In this document: one piece after another, positions 41,291 through 49,261 of the stretch | Layout: each line of letters opens with the position of its first letter | Numbering within the stretch: position 1 is the first letter of the stretch | Source of the DNA: Blastococcus colisei | GTDB lineage: Bacteria; Actinomycetota; Actinomycetes; Mycobacteriales; Geodermatophilaceae | Direction of reading: 5' to 3' | DNA: 64,000 nucleotides | NCBI RefSeq assembly: GCF_006717095.1 | Contig: NZ_VFQE01000001.1 | Coordinates: 992,001 to 1,056,000, forward strand | Position numbers and translations under genes: made by a program | Notes under the pieces: model-generated | The model's input: only the letters and a program-made list of their open reading frames with translations | What the model was told of the DNA's origin: nothing | The model's database searches: none

Positions 41291-41725
41291 TCAGACGACG
41301 CTCAGGTAGGCCTCGTGCTTGCGCAGGTACTGATTCCGGCGCACGCCGGCCGGGTCGCGATGCAGCGGCGGCTCGGCCGGGCCCTGGAGTGCGGGGGGCT
41401 GCACGGCGTGCGCCGGCTTGCTCGGGCGGTTGCGCATCGCCGCGAGCAGGGCGTGCGGTCGCGTTGCGTCGTCCTCCTCGCCGGTGCCCACGGGAACGGG
41501 ACGCCGCACGACCGCGGGAAACGGCTCCTTGTGCGGGGGGCGCTGGGGGTCGGGCAGTCGAAGGTCGGCCAGGTCCATCCAGGCCGAGTGCCGCAAGCCG
41601 TCGACGCGGCAGCGCACGCGCGCGGCGACCCGGCCGCTGTCCTCGTGCCGCCAGCCGATCAGCTCGCCGGAGTACCAGATGCCGCGGTGGTGGATCTCCA
41701 CCGGCTGTGGCTGCCCGGCGAACAT
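41291..41725 (-). CDS. Conserved-looking hypothetical protein
   Basis: This 144-residue protein has a beta-rich first half (VEIHHRGIWYSGELIGWRHE, RVRCRVDGLRHSAWMDLADL) like a small SH3/Tudor-type barrel and a proline-rich, arginine-rich C-terminal tail. It resembles unannotated actinobacterial proteins, but I cannot name the family. ATG at 41725 is chosen; GTG at 41746 in frame is the alternative. No strong ribosome site is visible. It lies between the IS3 scar and the second initiator tRNA. Confidence 0.6.
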   Translation of the reverse strand: MFAGQPQPVEIHHRGIWYSGELIGWRHEDSGRVAARVRCRVDGLRHSAWMDLADLRLPDPQRPPHKEPFPAVVRRPVPVGTGEEDDATRPHALLAAMRNRPSKPAHAVQPPALQGPAEPPLHRDPAGVRRNQYLRKHEAYLSVV

Positions 41726-41872
41726 GCTCGCCGTCTCGTCCCCCACCACGTAGCGGACTGTAAGCGGACAAGCACGCACGAAACGGGAAGGCGCGCGCGT
41801 GCCTGGGACCCCTGTGACGGAGTGGTACCGGAGGCGTTCCGGGGTCCCCGCGAGGGCGCTGCGGGCGAGGTG

Positions 41873-41878
41873 TACTGT
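41873..41878 (+). promoter_or_regulatory. -10 box of the second initiator tRNA
   Basis: TACTGT ends 11 bases before the tRNA. The first copy has TAGGGT ending 12 bases before it. Both genes share the leader ACCGACGCGGGG, which helps fix the promoter position. Confidence 0.55.
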
Positions 41879-41889
41879 GGAATCACCGA

Positions 41890-41963
41890 CGCGGGGTGGA
41901 GCAGCTCGGTAGCTCGCTGGGCTCATAACCCAGAGGTCACAGGTTCGAATCCTGTCCCCGCTA
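41890..41963 (+). tRNA. Initiator tRNA-fMet (CAU), no encoded CCA
   Basis: The 74 bases are almost identical to the copy at 35683, with acceptor CGCGGGG / CCCCGCT (C1 with T72 unpaired), anticodon stem CTGGG / CCCAG and CAU anticodon. The T-stem differs (ACAGG / CCTGT, still paired). The bases after A73 are CGA, so CCA must be added by enzyme, unlike the other copy. A terminator with five Ts follows at once. Confidence 0.94.
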
Positions 41964-41968
41964 CGACG

Positions 41969-42002
41969 AAAGGCTCGGTCACCGCGGTGGCCGGGCCTTT
42001 TT
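41969..42002 (+). terminator. Intrinsic terminator after the second initiator tRNA
   Basis: AAAGGCTCGGTCAC pairs with GTGGCCGGGCCTTT (two G-T pairs) around a four-base loop and is followed by TT to give a run of five Ts. It is a typical Rho-independent terminator five bases after the tRNA. Confidence 0.85.
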
Positions 42003-42023
42003 CGTGGCCCGGCATGCCGTGTG

Positions 42024-42072
42024 TTGTGCATCACCCCACCCACTCTCTAGCGTCACGGTCACCGTTGACCGT
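42024..42072 (+). promoter_or_regulatory. P450 promoter with palindromic operator
   Basis: TTGTGC (42024-42029) and TAGCGT (42048-42053) with 18-base spacing form a plausible promoter. A 7-bp inverted repeat, ACGGTCA (42055-42061) and TGACCGT (42066-42072) with a four-base spacer, covers the expected transcription start, 21 bases before the P450 gene. Its size and placement fit a TetR-type or similar repressor site. No regulator gene is adjacent. Confidence 0.55.
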
Positions 42073-42092
42073 TACTACCGGGGAGGTCCCCG

Positions 42093-43379
42093 ATGGCCGT
42101 GGACGCCGGATCCGGACTCCCCGACCTGGAAGCTGTCGACCTCTCCGACCGGGACTTCTGGGTGGAGCCCCCGGAGGTGCGGCACGCGGTGTTCGACCGG
42201 CTGCGCGCCGAGCGGCCGTTCGCCTTCTTCGCCGAGCCGGAGATCCCCGGGCTGCCGGTCGGGCCCGGCTACTACGCCGTCACCCGGCATGCCGACCTGG
42301 ACGCGATCAGCTCCCAGCCGCAGGTCTTCTGCTCCGGCAAGGGGGCGGTGTCCATCCAGAACATCCCGGCCGACCTGAACGAGTTCTACGGCTCGATGAT
42401 CAGCATGGACGACCCCCGGCACGCCCGGATCCGGCGCATCGTGTCCAAGACCTTCACGCCGCGGATGCTGGAGCGGGTCGTCGACTCGGTGCGCGGCATC
42501 GTCGAGGACGTGCTGAGCGAGGCGCGCCGCACCGCCGAGGCGAACGACGGGCGCCTCGACGTCGTCGCCGACGTCGCCGCGCCCATCCCGCTGCGGGTCA
42601 TCTGCGACATGATGGGAGTGCCCGCCGACGACCGGGCCCTGGTGCTGTCGGCGTCCACCGTCATCCTCTCCGGCGGCGATCCGGAGCTGATCGAGGACCA
42701 GGACGAGCAGCTCACCGCGCTGTTCGAAGCCGGCATCGCGCTCGCGGGGGTCATGGAGCGGCTCGCGGCCGAGCGTCTCGAGCGGCCCACCGACGACCTG
42801 ACGACGGCGCTGGTGACCACCGAGGTCGACGGCGAACGCCTGACACACCAGGAAATCGGGTCCTTCTTCATCCTGCTGCTGGTGGCGGGCAACGAGACCA
42901 CCCGCAACGCGATCTCCCAGGGCATCCTCGCGCTGTCCGAGCACCCCGAGCAGCGCGCGCGCTGGGCGGCCGACCCGTCGATCGACAAGACGGCGGTCGA
43001 GGAGCTCGTGCGCTGGACCAGCCCGATCAGCTGGATGCGCCGCACGGCGACGCGCGACGGCGAGGTGAACGGCCACCGGTTTGCCGAGGGCGACAAGTTC
43101 CTGCTCTTCTACGCGGCGGCCAACCGCGACCCGGAACTCTTCGCCGACCCGCACGTGTTCGACCTGACCCGCGACCCGAACCCGCACGTGGGCTTCGGGG
43201 GCCACGGCCCGCACTTCTGCCTCGGCGCCCACCTCGCCCGGCGGGAGATCGCGGTGACCTTCCGCCAGCTGTTCGAGCAGCTGCCCGACCTCGAGGTGGC
43301 GGGGGAGCCGGCCCGGCTGCGGTCGTCGTTCGTCAACGGCCTCAAGCGGCTGCCGGCGCGGCTGACGGACGTGCGGTGA
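42093..43379 (+). CDS. Cytochrome P450
   Basis: This 428-residue soluble P450 has the I-helix oxygen-binding motif AGNETTRN, the K-helix EELVRW (ExxR), and the heme loop FGGHGPHFCLGAH with the axial Cys. The sequence is closest in feel to the CYP124/125/142 group of actinobacterial fatty-acid and sterol side-chain hydroxylases (SMISMDDPRHARIRRIV), but the substrate cannot be fixed. ATG at 42093 has GGGGAGG upstream. The stop overlaps the start of a ferredoxin gene (GTGA), so it travels with its redox partner. A candidate operator lies in the promoter. Confidence 0.92.
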   Translation: MAVDAGSGLPDLEAVDLSDRDFWVEPPEVRHAVFDRLRAERPFAFFAEPEIPGLPVGPGYYAVTRHADLDAISSQPQVFCSGKGAVSIQNIPADLNEFYGSMISMDDPRHARIRRIVSKTFTPRMLERVVDSVRGIVEDVLSEARRTAEANDGRLDVVADVAAPIPLRVICDMMGVPADDRALVLSASTVILSGGDPELIEDQDEQLTALFEAGIALAGVMERLAAERLERPTDDLTTALVTTEVDGERLTHQEIGSFFILLLVAGNETTRNAISQGILALSEHPEQRARWAADPSIDKTAVEELVRWTSPISWMRRTATRDGEVNGHRFAEGDKFLLFYAAANRDPELFADPHVFDLTRDPNPHVGFGGHGPHFCLGAHLARREIAVTFRQLFEQLPDLEVAGEPARLRSSFVNGLKRLPARLTDVR

Positions 43380-43570
43380 CCCGCATAGCGGTGGACCGGG
43401 AGCGTTGCGTCGGATCGGGTACCTGCGAAGTGCTGGCGCCCGACGTCTTCGAGGTCGACGACGAGGGCGCCCTCGTCGTGCACCGGCCCGAGCCGGCCGG
43501 CGACGAGGTGGACGAGGTCGAGGACGCCGTGCAGGCGTGCCCGACCCGCGCGCTGTCGCTGGTGGAGTGA
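43376..43570 (+). CDS. [3Fe-4S]-type ferredoxin, P450 redox partner
   Basis: This 64-residue ferredoxin has Cys at 11, 17 and 55 (CVGSGTC and ACPT), the three ligands of a [3Fe-4S] cluster; the position that would carry a fourth Cys holds Gly or Ser. Such ferredoxins pass electrons to actinobacterial P450s. The GTG start overlaps the P450 stop by GTGA, which supports co-translation. No ferredoxin reductase gene is nearby, so a general one must serve. Confidence 0.92.
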   Translation: MTRIAVDRERCVGSGTCEVLAPDVFEVDDEGALVVHRPEPAGDEVDEVEDAVQACPTRALSLVE

Positions 43571-43602
43571 TCGGACCGGCCCGGCCGGGGTAGGGGACCG
43601 TC

Positions 43603-43887
43603 ATGGAGCCCACTGTGAAGGACGCCCCCGAGGCGAACCGGTACGAGATCCGCGACGGCGACCAGCTGCTCGGCCACGCCGACTACGAGCGGCGCGGGGA
43701 CACCGTCGTCTTCACCCACACCGAGGTCGACCAGGACTCCGGACGGAAAGGCCTGGGCAGCACGCTGGTGAAGGCCGCCCTCGACGACGTCAGGGCGAAG
43801 GGCGGCTCCGTCGTCCCGCAGTGCTCGTTCGTGCGCGGCTGGATCGGCAAGCACGAGGAGTACGGCGACCTCGTCCGGTCGCGCTGA
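43603..43887 (+). CDS. Small GNAT-like N-acetyltransferase (YjdJ type)
   Basis: This 94-residue protein fits the short YjdJ-like GNAT family. RKGLGSTLVKAALDDV holds the acetyl-CoA pyrophosphate loop, and VVPQCSFVRGWI is the conserved C-terminal strand with a Cys. These small proteins acetylate unknown targets. ATG at 43603 is the first start. It may be in the P450 transcript, 32 bases downstream. Confidence 0.85.
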   Translation: MEPTVKDAPEANRYEIRDGDQLLGHADYERRGDTVVFTHTEVDQDSGRKGLGSTLVKAALDDVRAKGGSVVPQCSFVRGWIGKHEEYGDLVRSR

Positions 43888-43916
43888 GCCGACGGGACGG
43901 CGGCCGGCTCCCACTC

Positions 43917-44414
43917 TCAGAGGACGTGGTGGCCGTACATCTCCCCGAGCGGGTCGGCGATGAGCTCGATGCGCGCGCCGTCGGGGTCGCGGAAGTAGAC
44001 CGAGACGCCGCTGTGCACCTCGTGCTCGACGCCGGCCCCGGCGAGCCGCTCGACCAGCGTCGCCCAGCGCTCGGGGTCGACGCTGATGGCCATGTGGTGC
44101 AGGCCGCCGAGCACCTCGGCGTAGGGGCCGACGTCGAGGCCCGGGAAGTCGAAGAAGGCCAGCAGGTTGCCGTTGCCGATGTCGAAGAAGAAGTGCGAGG
44201 AGCCCGGGTAGTCGCGGTTCTCGATCAGCTCGGTCAGCGGGAACCCGAGGACGTCCTGGTAGAAGCGGACGGTCCGCTCGACGTCGCTGCTGATCAGCGC
44301 CGTGTGGTGCAGCCCGCGCGCGGTCGATGCCGGACGTTCGCCGGAGGGCTTGAGGTGCGCCTCGCGGATGCGCGCGCGCTCCTGCTCGAGCGCGTCCAGG
44401 TCTCGGGTGCTCAC
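43917..44414 (-). CDS. VOC-family (glyoxalase/dioxygenase fold) protein
   Basis: This 165-residue protein has two vicinal-oxygen-chelate modules. GLHHTALISSDVERTVRFYQ begins the first with its metal-ligand His, and GGLHHMAISVD begins the second; the RIELIADP segment supplies the final Glu ligand. VOC members include dioxygenases, glyoxalases and resistance proteins, and the reaction here is not fixed. GTG at 44414 has GAGGAGGATC upstream. It is divergent from the ABM gene. Confidence 0.87.
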   Translation of the reverse strand: MSTRDLDALEQERARIREAHLKPSGERPASTARGLHHTALISSDVERTVRFYQDVLGFPLTELIENRDYPGSSHFFFDIGNGNLLAFFDFPGLDVGPYAEVLGGLHHMAISVDPERWATLVERLAGAGVEHEVHSGVSVYFRDPDGARIELIADPLGEMYGHHVL

Positions 44415-44499
44415 GCTGGTGATCCTCCTCGGTGCGGCTGCCCGGACAACCCGCGGACGTGTGATCTCGTTCCCGCACGCGGTGCGTAGCCTCCGCCGG

Positions 44500-44814
44500 G
44501 TGATCCTGGAACACGCGCCGCTGACCGTCCGACCGGGGGAGCAGGAAGCCTTCGAGACGGCGTTCGCCCGGGCGCGGTACCTCATCGCCGGCGTCCCCGG
44601 CTTCCGGCGGCTGAGCCTCTCCCGGTGTCTGGAGCGCGACACCGGATATCTGCTGCTCGTGGAGTGGGAGCGGCTCGAGGACCACACCGAGGGCTTCCGC
44701 GGCTCGCCGGTCTACCAGGACTGGCGGGCGCTGCTGCACTCCTTCTGCGCCCCGTTCCCCATCGTGGAGCACTACGCCACCGTGCTCACGGCCGAGCCTG
44801 AGGAGGGCGCGTGA
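44500..44814 (+). CDS. Antibiotic biosynthesis monooxygenase (ABM) domain protein
   Basis: This 104-residue protein has the ABM ferredoxin-like fold: VILEHAPLTVRPGEQEAF for strand and helix one, GFRRLSLSRCLERD for the middle strands and YLLLVEWERLEDHTEGF for the late strand. Members act as small monooxygenases or heme-degrading enzymes, or have no known role. GTG at 44500 follows TAGCCT (44487-44492) by seven bases, suggesting a leaderless start. It overlaps the methionine aminopeptidase gene by GTGA. Confidence 0.85.
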   Translation: MILEHAPLTVRPGEQEAFETAFARARYLIAGVPGFRRLSLSRCLERDTGYLLLVEWERLEDHTEGFRGSPVYQDWRALLHSFCAPFPIVEHYATVLTAEPEEGA

Positions 44815-45587
44815 TCGAGCTGCGCACCCTCGGCGAGCTGGATGCCATGCGCGCCGCCGGTGCGGTGGTGGCCGACATGCTGGCCGCCGTCCGGGCGGCT
44901 GCCGCGCCCGGCGTCCGCCTCACCCGGCTCGACTCGGTGGCCCGCGACGTCCTGGCCGACGCGGGCGCGACGTCACCGTTCCTCGGCTACGCGCCACTGG
45001 CCACCACCCCGCCCTTTCCGGGCGTCGTGTGCCTGTCGGTCAACGACGTCGCCCTGCACGGCATCCCGACGCCCGATGTGCTGGAGGACGGCGACCTGCT
45101 GAGCGTCGACGCGGGTGCGGTCCTCGACGGCTGGGTCGGGGACGCCGCGATCACCTTTCCGGTCGGGACGCCGCGGCCGGAGGACCTGGCCCTGGTCGCC
45201 ACGGCCGAGCGGGCCTTGGAGGCCGGCATCGCGGCAGCCGTCGTCGGCAACCGGGTCGGTGACATCTCCGCCGCGATCGGGGCAGTCGGCCGCGCCGGCG
45301 GGTGCGGCATCAACACCGACCAGGGCGGGCACGGGGTCGGCCGCACGATGCACGAGGCGCCGCACGTGCCCAACGAGGGGCGGGCCGGCCGCGGGTTGCC
45401 ACTGCGTGCCGGGCTGGTGATCGCCATCGAGCCGTGGTTCCTGGCCGGCGGCAGCGACGACTATCGCGTGGACGCCGACGGCTGGACCCTGCGCAGCGCC
45501 GACGGGAGTCGCGCCGCGCACGTCGAGCACACCGTCGCCGTCACCGACGACGGCCCCCGCATCCTCACCGCCCGCGGTGAGGTATAG
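44811..45587 (+). CDS. map: Type I methionine aminopeptidase, stop codon supplied by IS30
   Basis: This 258-residue protein removes N-terminal Met. Metal ligands are visible: LLSVDAGAVLDGWVGDAA (two Asp), GGHGVGRTMHE (His), AIEPWF (Glu) and EHTVAV (Glu). No N-terminal SH3-zinc-finger extension is present, as in the short type. It is coupled to the ABM gene by GTGA. The stop TAG at 45585-45587 is the first base triplet of an IS30-type inverted repeat, so the insertion ends the gene about five codons after the last conserved segment. Activity is probably intact. Confidence 0.88.
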   Translation: MIELRTLGELDAMRAAGAVVADMLAAVRAAAAPGVRLTRLDSVARDVLADAGATSPFLGYAPLATTPPFPGVVCLSVNDVALHGIPTPDVLEDGDLLSVDAGAVLDGWVGDAAITFPVGTPRPEDLALVATAERALEAGIAAAVVGNRVGDISAAIGAVGRAGGCGINTDQGGHGVGRTMHEAPHVPNEGRAGRGLPLRAGLVIAIEPWFLAGGSDDYRVDADGWTLRSADGSRAAHVEHTVAVTDDGPRILTARGEV

Positions 45588-45611
45588 GAACCTTTACCTG
45601 CGTTTTCGAGC
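45585..45611 (+). repeat. Left inverted repeat of the IS30 element
   Basis: TAGGAACCTTTACCTGCGTT starts here and matches the reverse complement of 49226-49252 over its first 15 bases, then with scattered mismatches. Its first three bases form the map stop codon. Confidence 0.8.
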
Positions 45612-45654
45612 CTTGGGTTCAAGGAGTCGATGCAACACCCCGCGGTGAAGTGGG

Positions 45655-46365
45655 GTGGTGTCGATGGGGCGTCCGCGGATGCCGAAGGAGATCGAGCGCA
45701 GGTTCTGGCGGCTGATCGCTGCGGGATCGGCGACGGAGCAGGCGGCGGAAGCGGTCGGCGTGTCGGCCGACACTGGGCAGCGGTGGTTCCGCGACGGTGG
45801 CGGCATGGCGCCGATGGCATTGACCGAGCCCAGCGACCGATTCCTGACCGTGGCCGAGCGGGAGACGATCGACCTGTGCTGGGCCGAGGGCTGGCCGCAG
45901 GCCGACATCGCCCGCGAGATCGGCCGGCATCCCTCGACGGTCTCCCGCGAGCTGCGCCGCAATCGACTCGAGGGCTATCCGCGGCGTCCGCCGCTGCCCG
46001 TCGGCCAGCGGCACCGCCCCGGGCCGGCGCCGGGGACTCAGGGCCCGGGACGGCGCCCACGGCTGCGCTATCGGGCCGCGCCGGCGCAAGCCAAGGCCGA
46101 GGCGCGGGGCCGCCGCCCGAAGCCGAGCAAGATCGCCGAGTTCCCCGAGCTGCAGGCCTACGTGCAGCGGCAGTTGAAGGAGGGCTGGAGCCCCGAGCAG
46201 ATCACCGGCCGTCTGGTCGTGGATTTCCTCGACGATGAACGGATGCGCATCTCACATGAGGCGATCTACCAGGCCCTGTTCGTCCAGGGCCGCGGTGGGC
46301 TGAACCGGGAGCTGACCAAGCACCTGCGCACCGGGCGGGCGCTGCGTAAGCCCCGCCGTCGTGTC
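45655..46365 (+). pseudogene. IS30 transposase, N-terminal piece
   Basis: This is codons 1-237 of an IS30-type transposase (start GTG 45655, or ATG 45664). It contains a helix-turn-helix (WPQADIAREIGRHPSTVSRE) and the LKEGWSPEQITGRL motif that precedes the catalytic domain. The frame is broken by the IS21 element and ends out of context at 46413. Joining codon GTC at 46365 to GAT at 48652 restores the frame exactly. Confidence 0.9.
46361..46365. repeat. Target duplication GTGTC, left copy
   Basis: GTGTC lies directly before the IS21 left end and is repeated at 48647-48651 directly after its right end. Five bases suit the IS21 family. Confidence 0.85.
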
Positions 46366-46433
46366 TGTCGACGACGAGTGAAAAGTGACCCCCAGGCGTC
46401 GGATGAAAGTTGACCCCCGCCGACACCTGAAGG

Positions 46434-47714
46434 GTGATCACTGTGGAGGACTGGGCCGAGATCCGTCGACTGCATCGGGCGGAGAAGGTGCCGATCAAGG
46501 AGATCTCACGGCGGCTGGGAGTCGCCCGTAACACCGTGCGATCGGCGTTGGCTGCTGACCGCCCGCCGAAGTACGAGCGGCGGCCGAAGGGGTCGCTGGT
46601 GGACGCGGTGGAGCCGCAGATCCGGGCGATGCTCAAGGAGTTCCCGCGGATGCCGGCGACGGTGATTGCCGAGCGGATCGGCTGGACCCACTCGATCACG
46701 ATCCTCAAGGACCGCATCCGGGCGATCCGTCCCGAGTACGCCGGCATCGATCCGGCCGATCGGCTGATCCACGAGCCCGGGCAGGCGACCCAGTGCGACC
46801 TGTGGTTCCCGGAGGTGAAGATCCCGGTCGGGCACGGGCAGGCGGCGGTGCTGCCGGTGTTGGTGATGACCGCGACGTACTCACGGTTCATCTCCGCGGT
46901 GATGCTGCCCTCCCGGCAGGCTGGGGACCTACTGGCCGGGATGTGGCAGCTGATCAGCGCGGTCGGAGCGGTGAGCAAGACGCTGGTCTGGGACCGGGAA
47001 TCCGCGATCGGCGGCACCGGCCGAGTGAGCGCACCGGCGGCGGCATTTGCTGGCTCGCTGGCCACCCAGATCCGGCTGCTGCCCCCGCGCGACCCCGAGT
47101 CGAAGGGGATGGTGGAACGGAACAACGGGTTCTTGGAGACCTCGTTCCTACCCGGCCGACAGTTCTCCTGCCCGCACGACTTCAACGACCAGCTCACCGA
47201 CTGGCTCCCGACGGCCAACCGCCGGCTGGTGCGGGCCACCGGCGCCCGCCCGGTCTCGGCCCTGGAGGCCGACCGGGCGGCGATGACGCCGCTGCCGCGG
47301 GTCGCCCCGGCGGTCGGGCTGAGCCACCGGGTGCGGCTGGGCCGGGACTACTACATCCGACTCGACGGCAACGACTATTCGGTCGACCCGCGAATGATCG
47401 GCCGGATCGTCGACGTGGAGGCCTCCCCCACCCAGGTGGCGGTCGTGCACGACGGCCTCGACGTCGCCGTGCATCAGCGGTGCTGGGCCAAGCGGGCGGT
47501 GATCACCGATCCCGAGCACGTGCGCATCGCCGCCGAGCTGCGCGCCGAATACCGGCTGCAAGCGGCCGAGGCGGCACGTCGGTCGCGGGCCCGTCACCAC
47601 GAGGACGGGCATCCGGTGATGCTGCGCGCCCTGCCCGACTACGACGCGCTGTTCGGCTCGGACTTCGACCCCGCCGGCGCAGTCCAGGCTTCGATGCCGG
47701 AGGGCGCGCGGTGA
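46434..47714 (+). CDS. istA: IS21-family transposase IstA
   Basis: This 426-residue transposase has an N-terminal helix-turn-helix (IKEISRRLGVARNTVRSAL), the QCDLWFP segment with the first catalytic Asp, VWDRESAIGG with the second, and PESKGMVERNNGFLETSF with the catalytic Glu. A C-terminal beta domain (NDYSVDPRMIGRIVDVE) follows. The stop overlaps istB by GTGA. GTG at 46434 is the first start; GTG 46443 in the same frame is possible. Confidence 0.93.
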   Translation: MITVEDWAEIRRLHRAEKVPIKEISRRLGVARNTVRSALAADRPPKYERRPKGSLVDAVEPQIRAMLKEFPRMPATVIAERIGWTHSITILKDRIRAIRPEYAGIDPADRLIHEPGQATQCDLWFPEVKIPVGHGQAAVLPVLVMTATYSRFISAVMLPSRQAGDLLAGMWQLISAVGAVSKTLVWDRESAIGGTGRVSAPAAAFAGSLATQIRLLPPRDPESKGMVERNNGFLETSFLPGRQFSCPHDFNDQLTDWLPTANRRLVRATGARPVSALEADRAAMTPLPRVAPAVGLSHRVRLGRDYYIRLDGNDYSVDPRMIGRIVDVEASPTQVAVVHDGLDVAVHQRCWAKRAVITDPEHVRIAAELRAEYRLQAAEAARRSRARHHEDGHPVMLRALPDYDALFGSDFDPAGAVQASMPEGAR

Positions 47715-48580
47715 GCCCGGTGATCACTCGCGGCGCGGATCTGCCCGCCGACGCCGGCCACGTTGCCGGCCGCAGCAGCAGTGAGTTGGTCTCCCACATC
47801 GCCTACCTGGCGCGAGTGCTCAAGACCCCGATCATCGGCCGGATTTGGGCCGAGCTGGCGACCCAGGCCCGCGAGGAGCACTGGTCGCACGAGGAGTACC
47901 TGGCCGCCGTGCTGGCCCGCCAGGTCGCCGACCGAGAAGCCAACGGCACGCAGATCCGTCTGGCCGGAGCTCACTTCCCGCAGGTCAAGACGCTCGAGGA
48001 GTTCAACGTCGACCACCAGCCCTCTCTGCGCCGCGACGTGCTCGCGCACCTGGCCGGCTGCGCCTACATCGGCCGAGCGGACAACGTCGTACTGCTCGGC
48101 CCGCCCGGAGTCGGCAAGACCCACCTCGCCCTGGGCCTGGGCCTCAAGGCAGTCCAGGCCGGACATGCGGTGCTCTTCGACACCGCTATCGGCTGGATCA
48201 CCCGACTGCGTGACGCCCACACCGAGGGCCGGCTGGCCGCCGAACTCAAGCGACTGCGCCGCTACCGGCTGCTGATCATCGACGAGGTCGGCTACATCCC
48301 GTTCGACTCCGCCGCGGCCAACCTGTTCTTCCAACTGGTCTCCACCCGCTACGAACAGGGCTCGATGATGATCACTTCGAACATGCCCTTCGGCCGCTGG
48401 GGCGAGGTCTTCGGCGACGACATCGCCGCCGCCGCGATGATCGACCGCCTCGTCCACCACGCCGAGGTCATCACCCTCGCCGGGGACTCCTACCGCACCC
48501 GCGCCCGCCGCGAGCTCCTCGCCCGCGACCCGGCCGCGGCCACCCGCACCACCCCGCCGGCTACCGGGCCGACGGACTGA
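47711..48580 (+). CDS. istB: IS21-family helper ATPase IstB
   Basis: This 289-residue AAA+ ATPase helps IstA choose and capture target DNA. Walker A is GPPGVGKTH near residue 135, Walker [14 protein letters not shown], and the sensor region [16 protein letters not shown]. The N-terminal part ([17 protein letters not shown]) is the DNA-binding domain. It is coupled to istA by GTGA. The C-terminal tail is Ala/Thr/Pro-rich. Length is normal. Confidence 0.93.
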   Translation: MSPVITRGADLPADAGHVAGRSSSELVSHIAYLARVLKTPIIGRIWAELATQAREEHWSHEEYLAAVLARQVADREANGTQIRLAGAHFPQVKTLEEFNVDHQPSLRRDVLAHLAGCAYIGRADNVVLLGPPGVGKTHLALGLGLKAVQAGHAVLFDTAIGWITRLRDAHTEGRLAAELKRLRRYRLLIIDEVGYIPFDSAAANLFFQLVSTRYEQGSMMITSNMPFGRWGEVFGDDIAAAAMIDRLVHHAEVITLAGDSYRTRARRELLARDPAAATRTTPPATGPTD

Positions 48581-48651
48581 CCAACCAACCCCAGGGGGTC
48601 AAGATTCACACGACGCCAGGGGGTCAATTTTCGGGCGCCGTTGACAGTGTC

Positions 48652-49218
48652 GATGGCCGCCGGGAACGGATCAAGGACAAAGTCATGATCTCCGAGCGGC
48701 CCGCCGAGGCCGACGACCGCGCCGTACCCGGCCACTTCGAAGGCGACCTGATGGTCGGCAAGGACAGCGGCTCGGCGGTCGGCACCCTGGTCGAGCGCAC
48801 CACCCGGTTCACCATGCTCCTGCACCTGCCGGCCGATCACGGTGCCGAAGCCGTCCGCGACGCCATCACCACCAAAATCGCCACGCTGCCGGTACATCTG
48901 CGCCGCTCGCTGACCTGGGACCAGGGCATCGAGTTGGCCAGGCACACCGAGATCACCATCGCGGCCGACCTGCCGATCTACTTCTGCGATCCGCACAGCC
49001 CCTGGCAGCGCGGCACCAACGAGAACACCAACGGCCTGCTCCGCCAGTACCTGCCCAAGGGCACCGACCTCTCGGTGCACACCATCGCCGACCTCGAGGC
49101 CATCGAGACCCGACTCAACGGCCGACCCCGCAAGACCCTCGGCTTCAAGACCCCCGCCGAAGCCTTCGCCCAGCTACTCTCCGAAGATCAACAAGCTGGT
49201 GTTGCGACGACCAGTTGA
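48652..49218 (+). pseudogene. IS30 transposase, C-terminal piece
   Basis: This is the catalytic half of the IS30 transposase: [11 protein letters not shown] gives the first Asp, TWDQGIELA the second and [14 protein letters not shown] the Glu; [11 protein letters not shown] ends the protein. Codons start GAT GGC after the second GTGTC. Total length with the N-terminal piece is 425 residues. A separate ATG at 48685 could make a fragment, but not a working transposase. Confidence 0.9.
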
Positions 49219-49225
49219 ATCCGCC

Positions 49226-49252
49226 AGCCGAGAACGTAGGTAAAGGTTCCTA
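49226..49252 (-). repeat. Right inverted repeat of the IS30 element
   Basis: The sequence ends GGTAAAGGTTCCTA, the reverse complement of the left end. It stops 10 bases before the end of metB. Confidence 0.8.
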
Positions 49253-49261
49253 TGCCTGGGG

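Larger units (their letters stand above)
46366..48646 (+). mobile_element. Complete IS21-family element nested in the IS30 element
   Basis: The 2281-base element carries istA and istB with GTGA overlap and has inverted ends: TGTCGACGACGAGTG at 46366 and the complement of TGTCAACGGCGCCCG at 48646, with 22 of 28 bases matching. Inside each end a second copy of a TTGACCCCC-type motif gives the multiple terminal repeats common in IS21 elements. GTGTC is duplicated at both edges. All parts look intact, so it may still be mobile. Confidence 0.93.
45585..49252 (+). mobile_element. IS30-family element, interrupted by an IS21-family element
   Basis: The ends are inverted repeats: TAGGAACCTTTACCT at 45585 and its reverse complement ending at 49252, identical for 15 bases and partly matching for about 10 more. 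The interior encodes an IS30-type transposase in two pieces. Without the nested IS21 and its 5-base duplication the element would be about 1.38 kb, normal for IS30 types. A TA at each edge could instead be a 2-base target duplication, with the true ends at GGAACC. It lies between the convergent map and metB genes, 10 bases from metB. Confidence 0.85.

Noticed and set aside
39245-41300. Prophage or defence island
   Set aside because: No integrase, phage structural gene, restriction, toxin-antitoxin or nuclease genes occur; the content is one IS3 remnant and two small genes.
41755-42043. Peptide sequence with DRIRTCDLWVMSPASYR near the second tRNA, and its relative at the first tRNA
   Set aside because: This is a conceptual translation of the tRNA-fMet complement, a well-known database artefact, not a protein.
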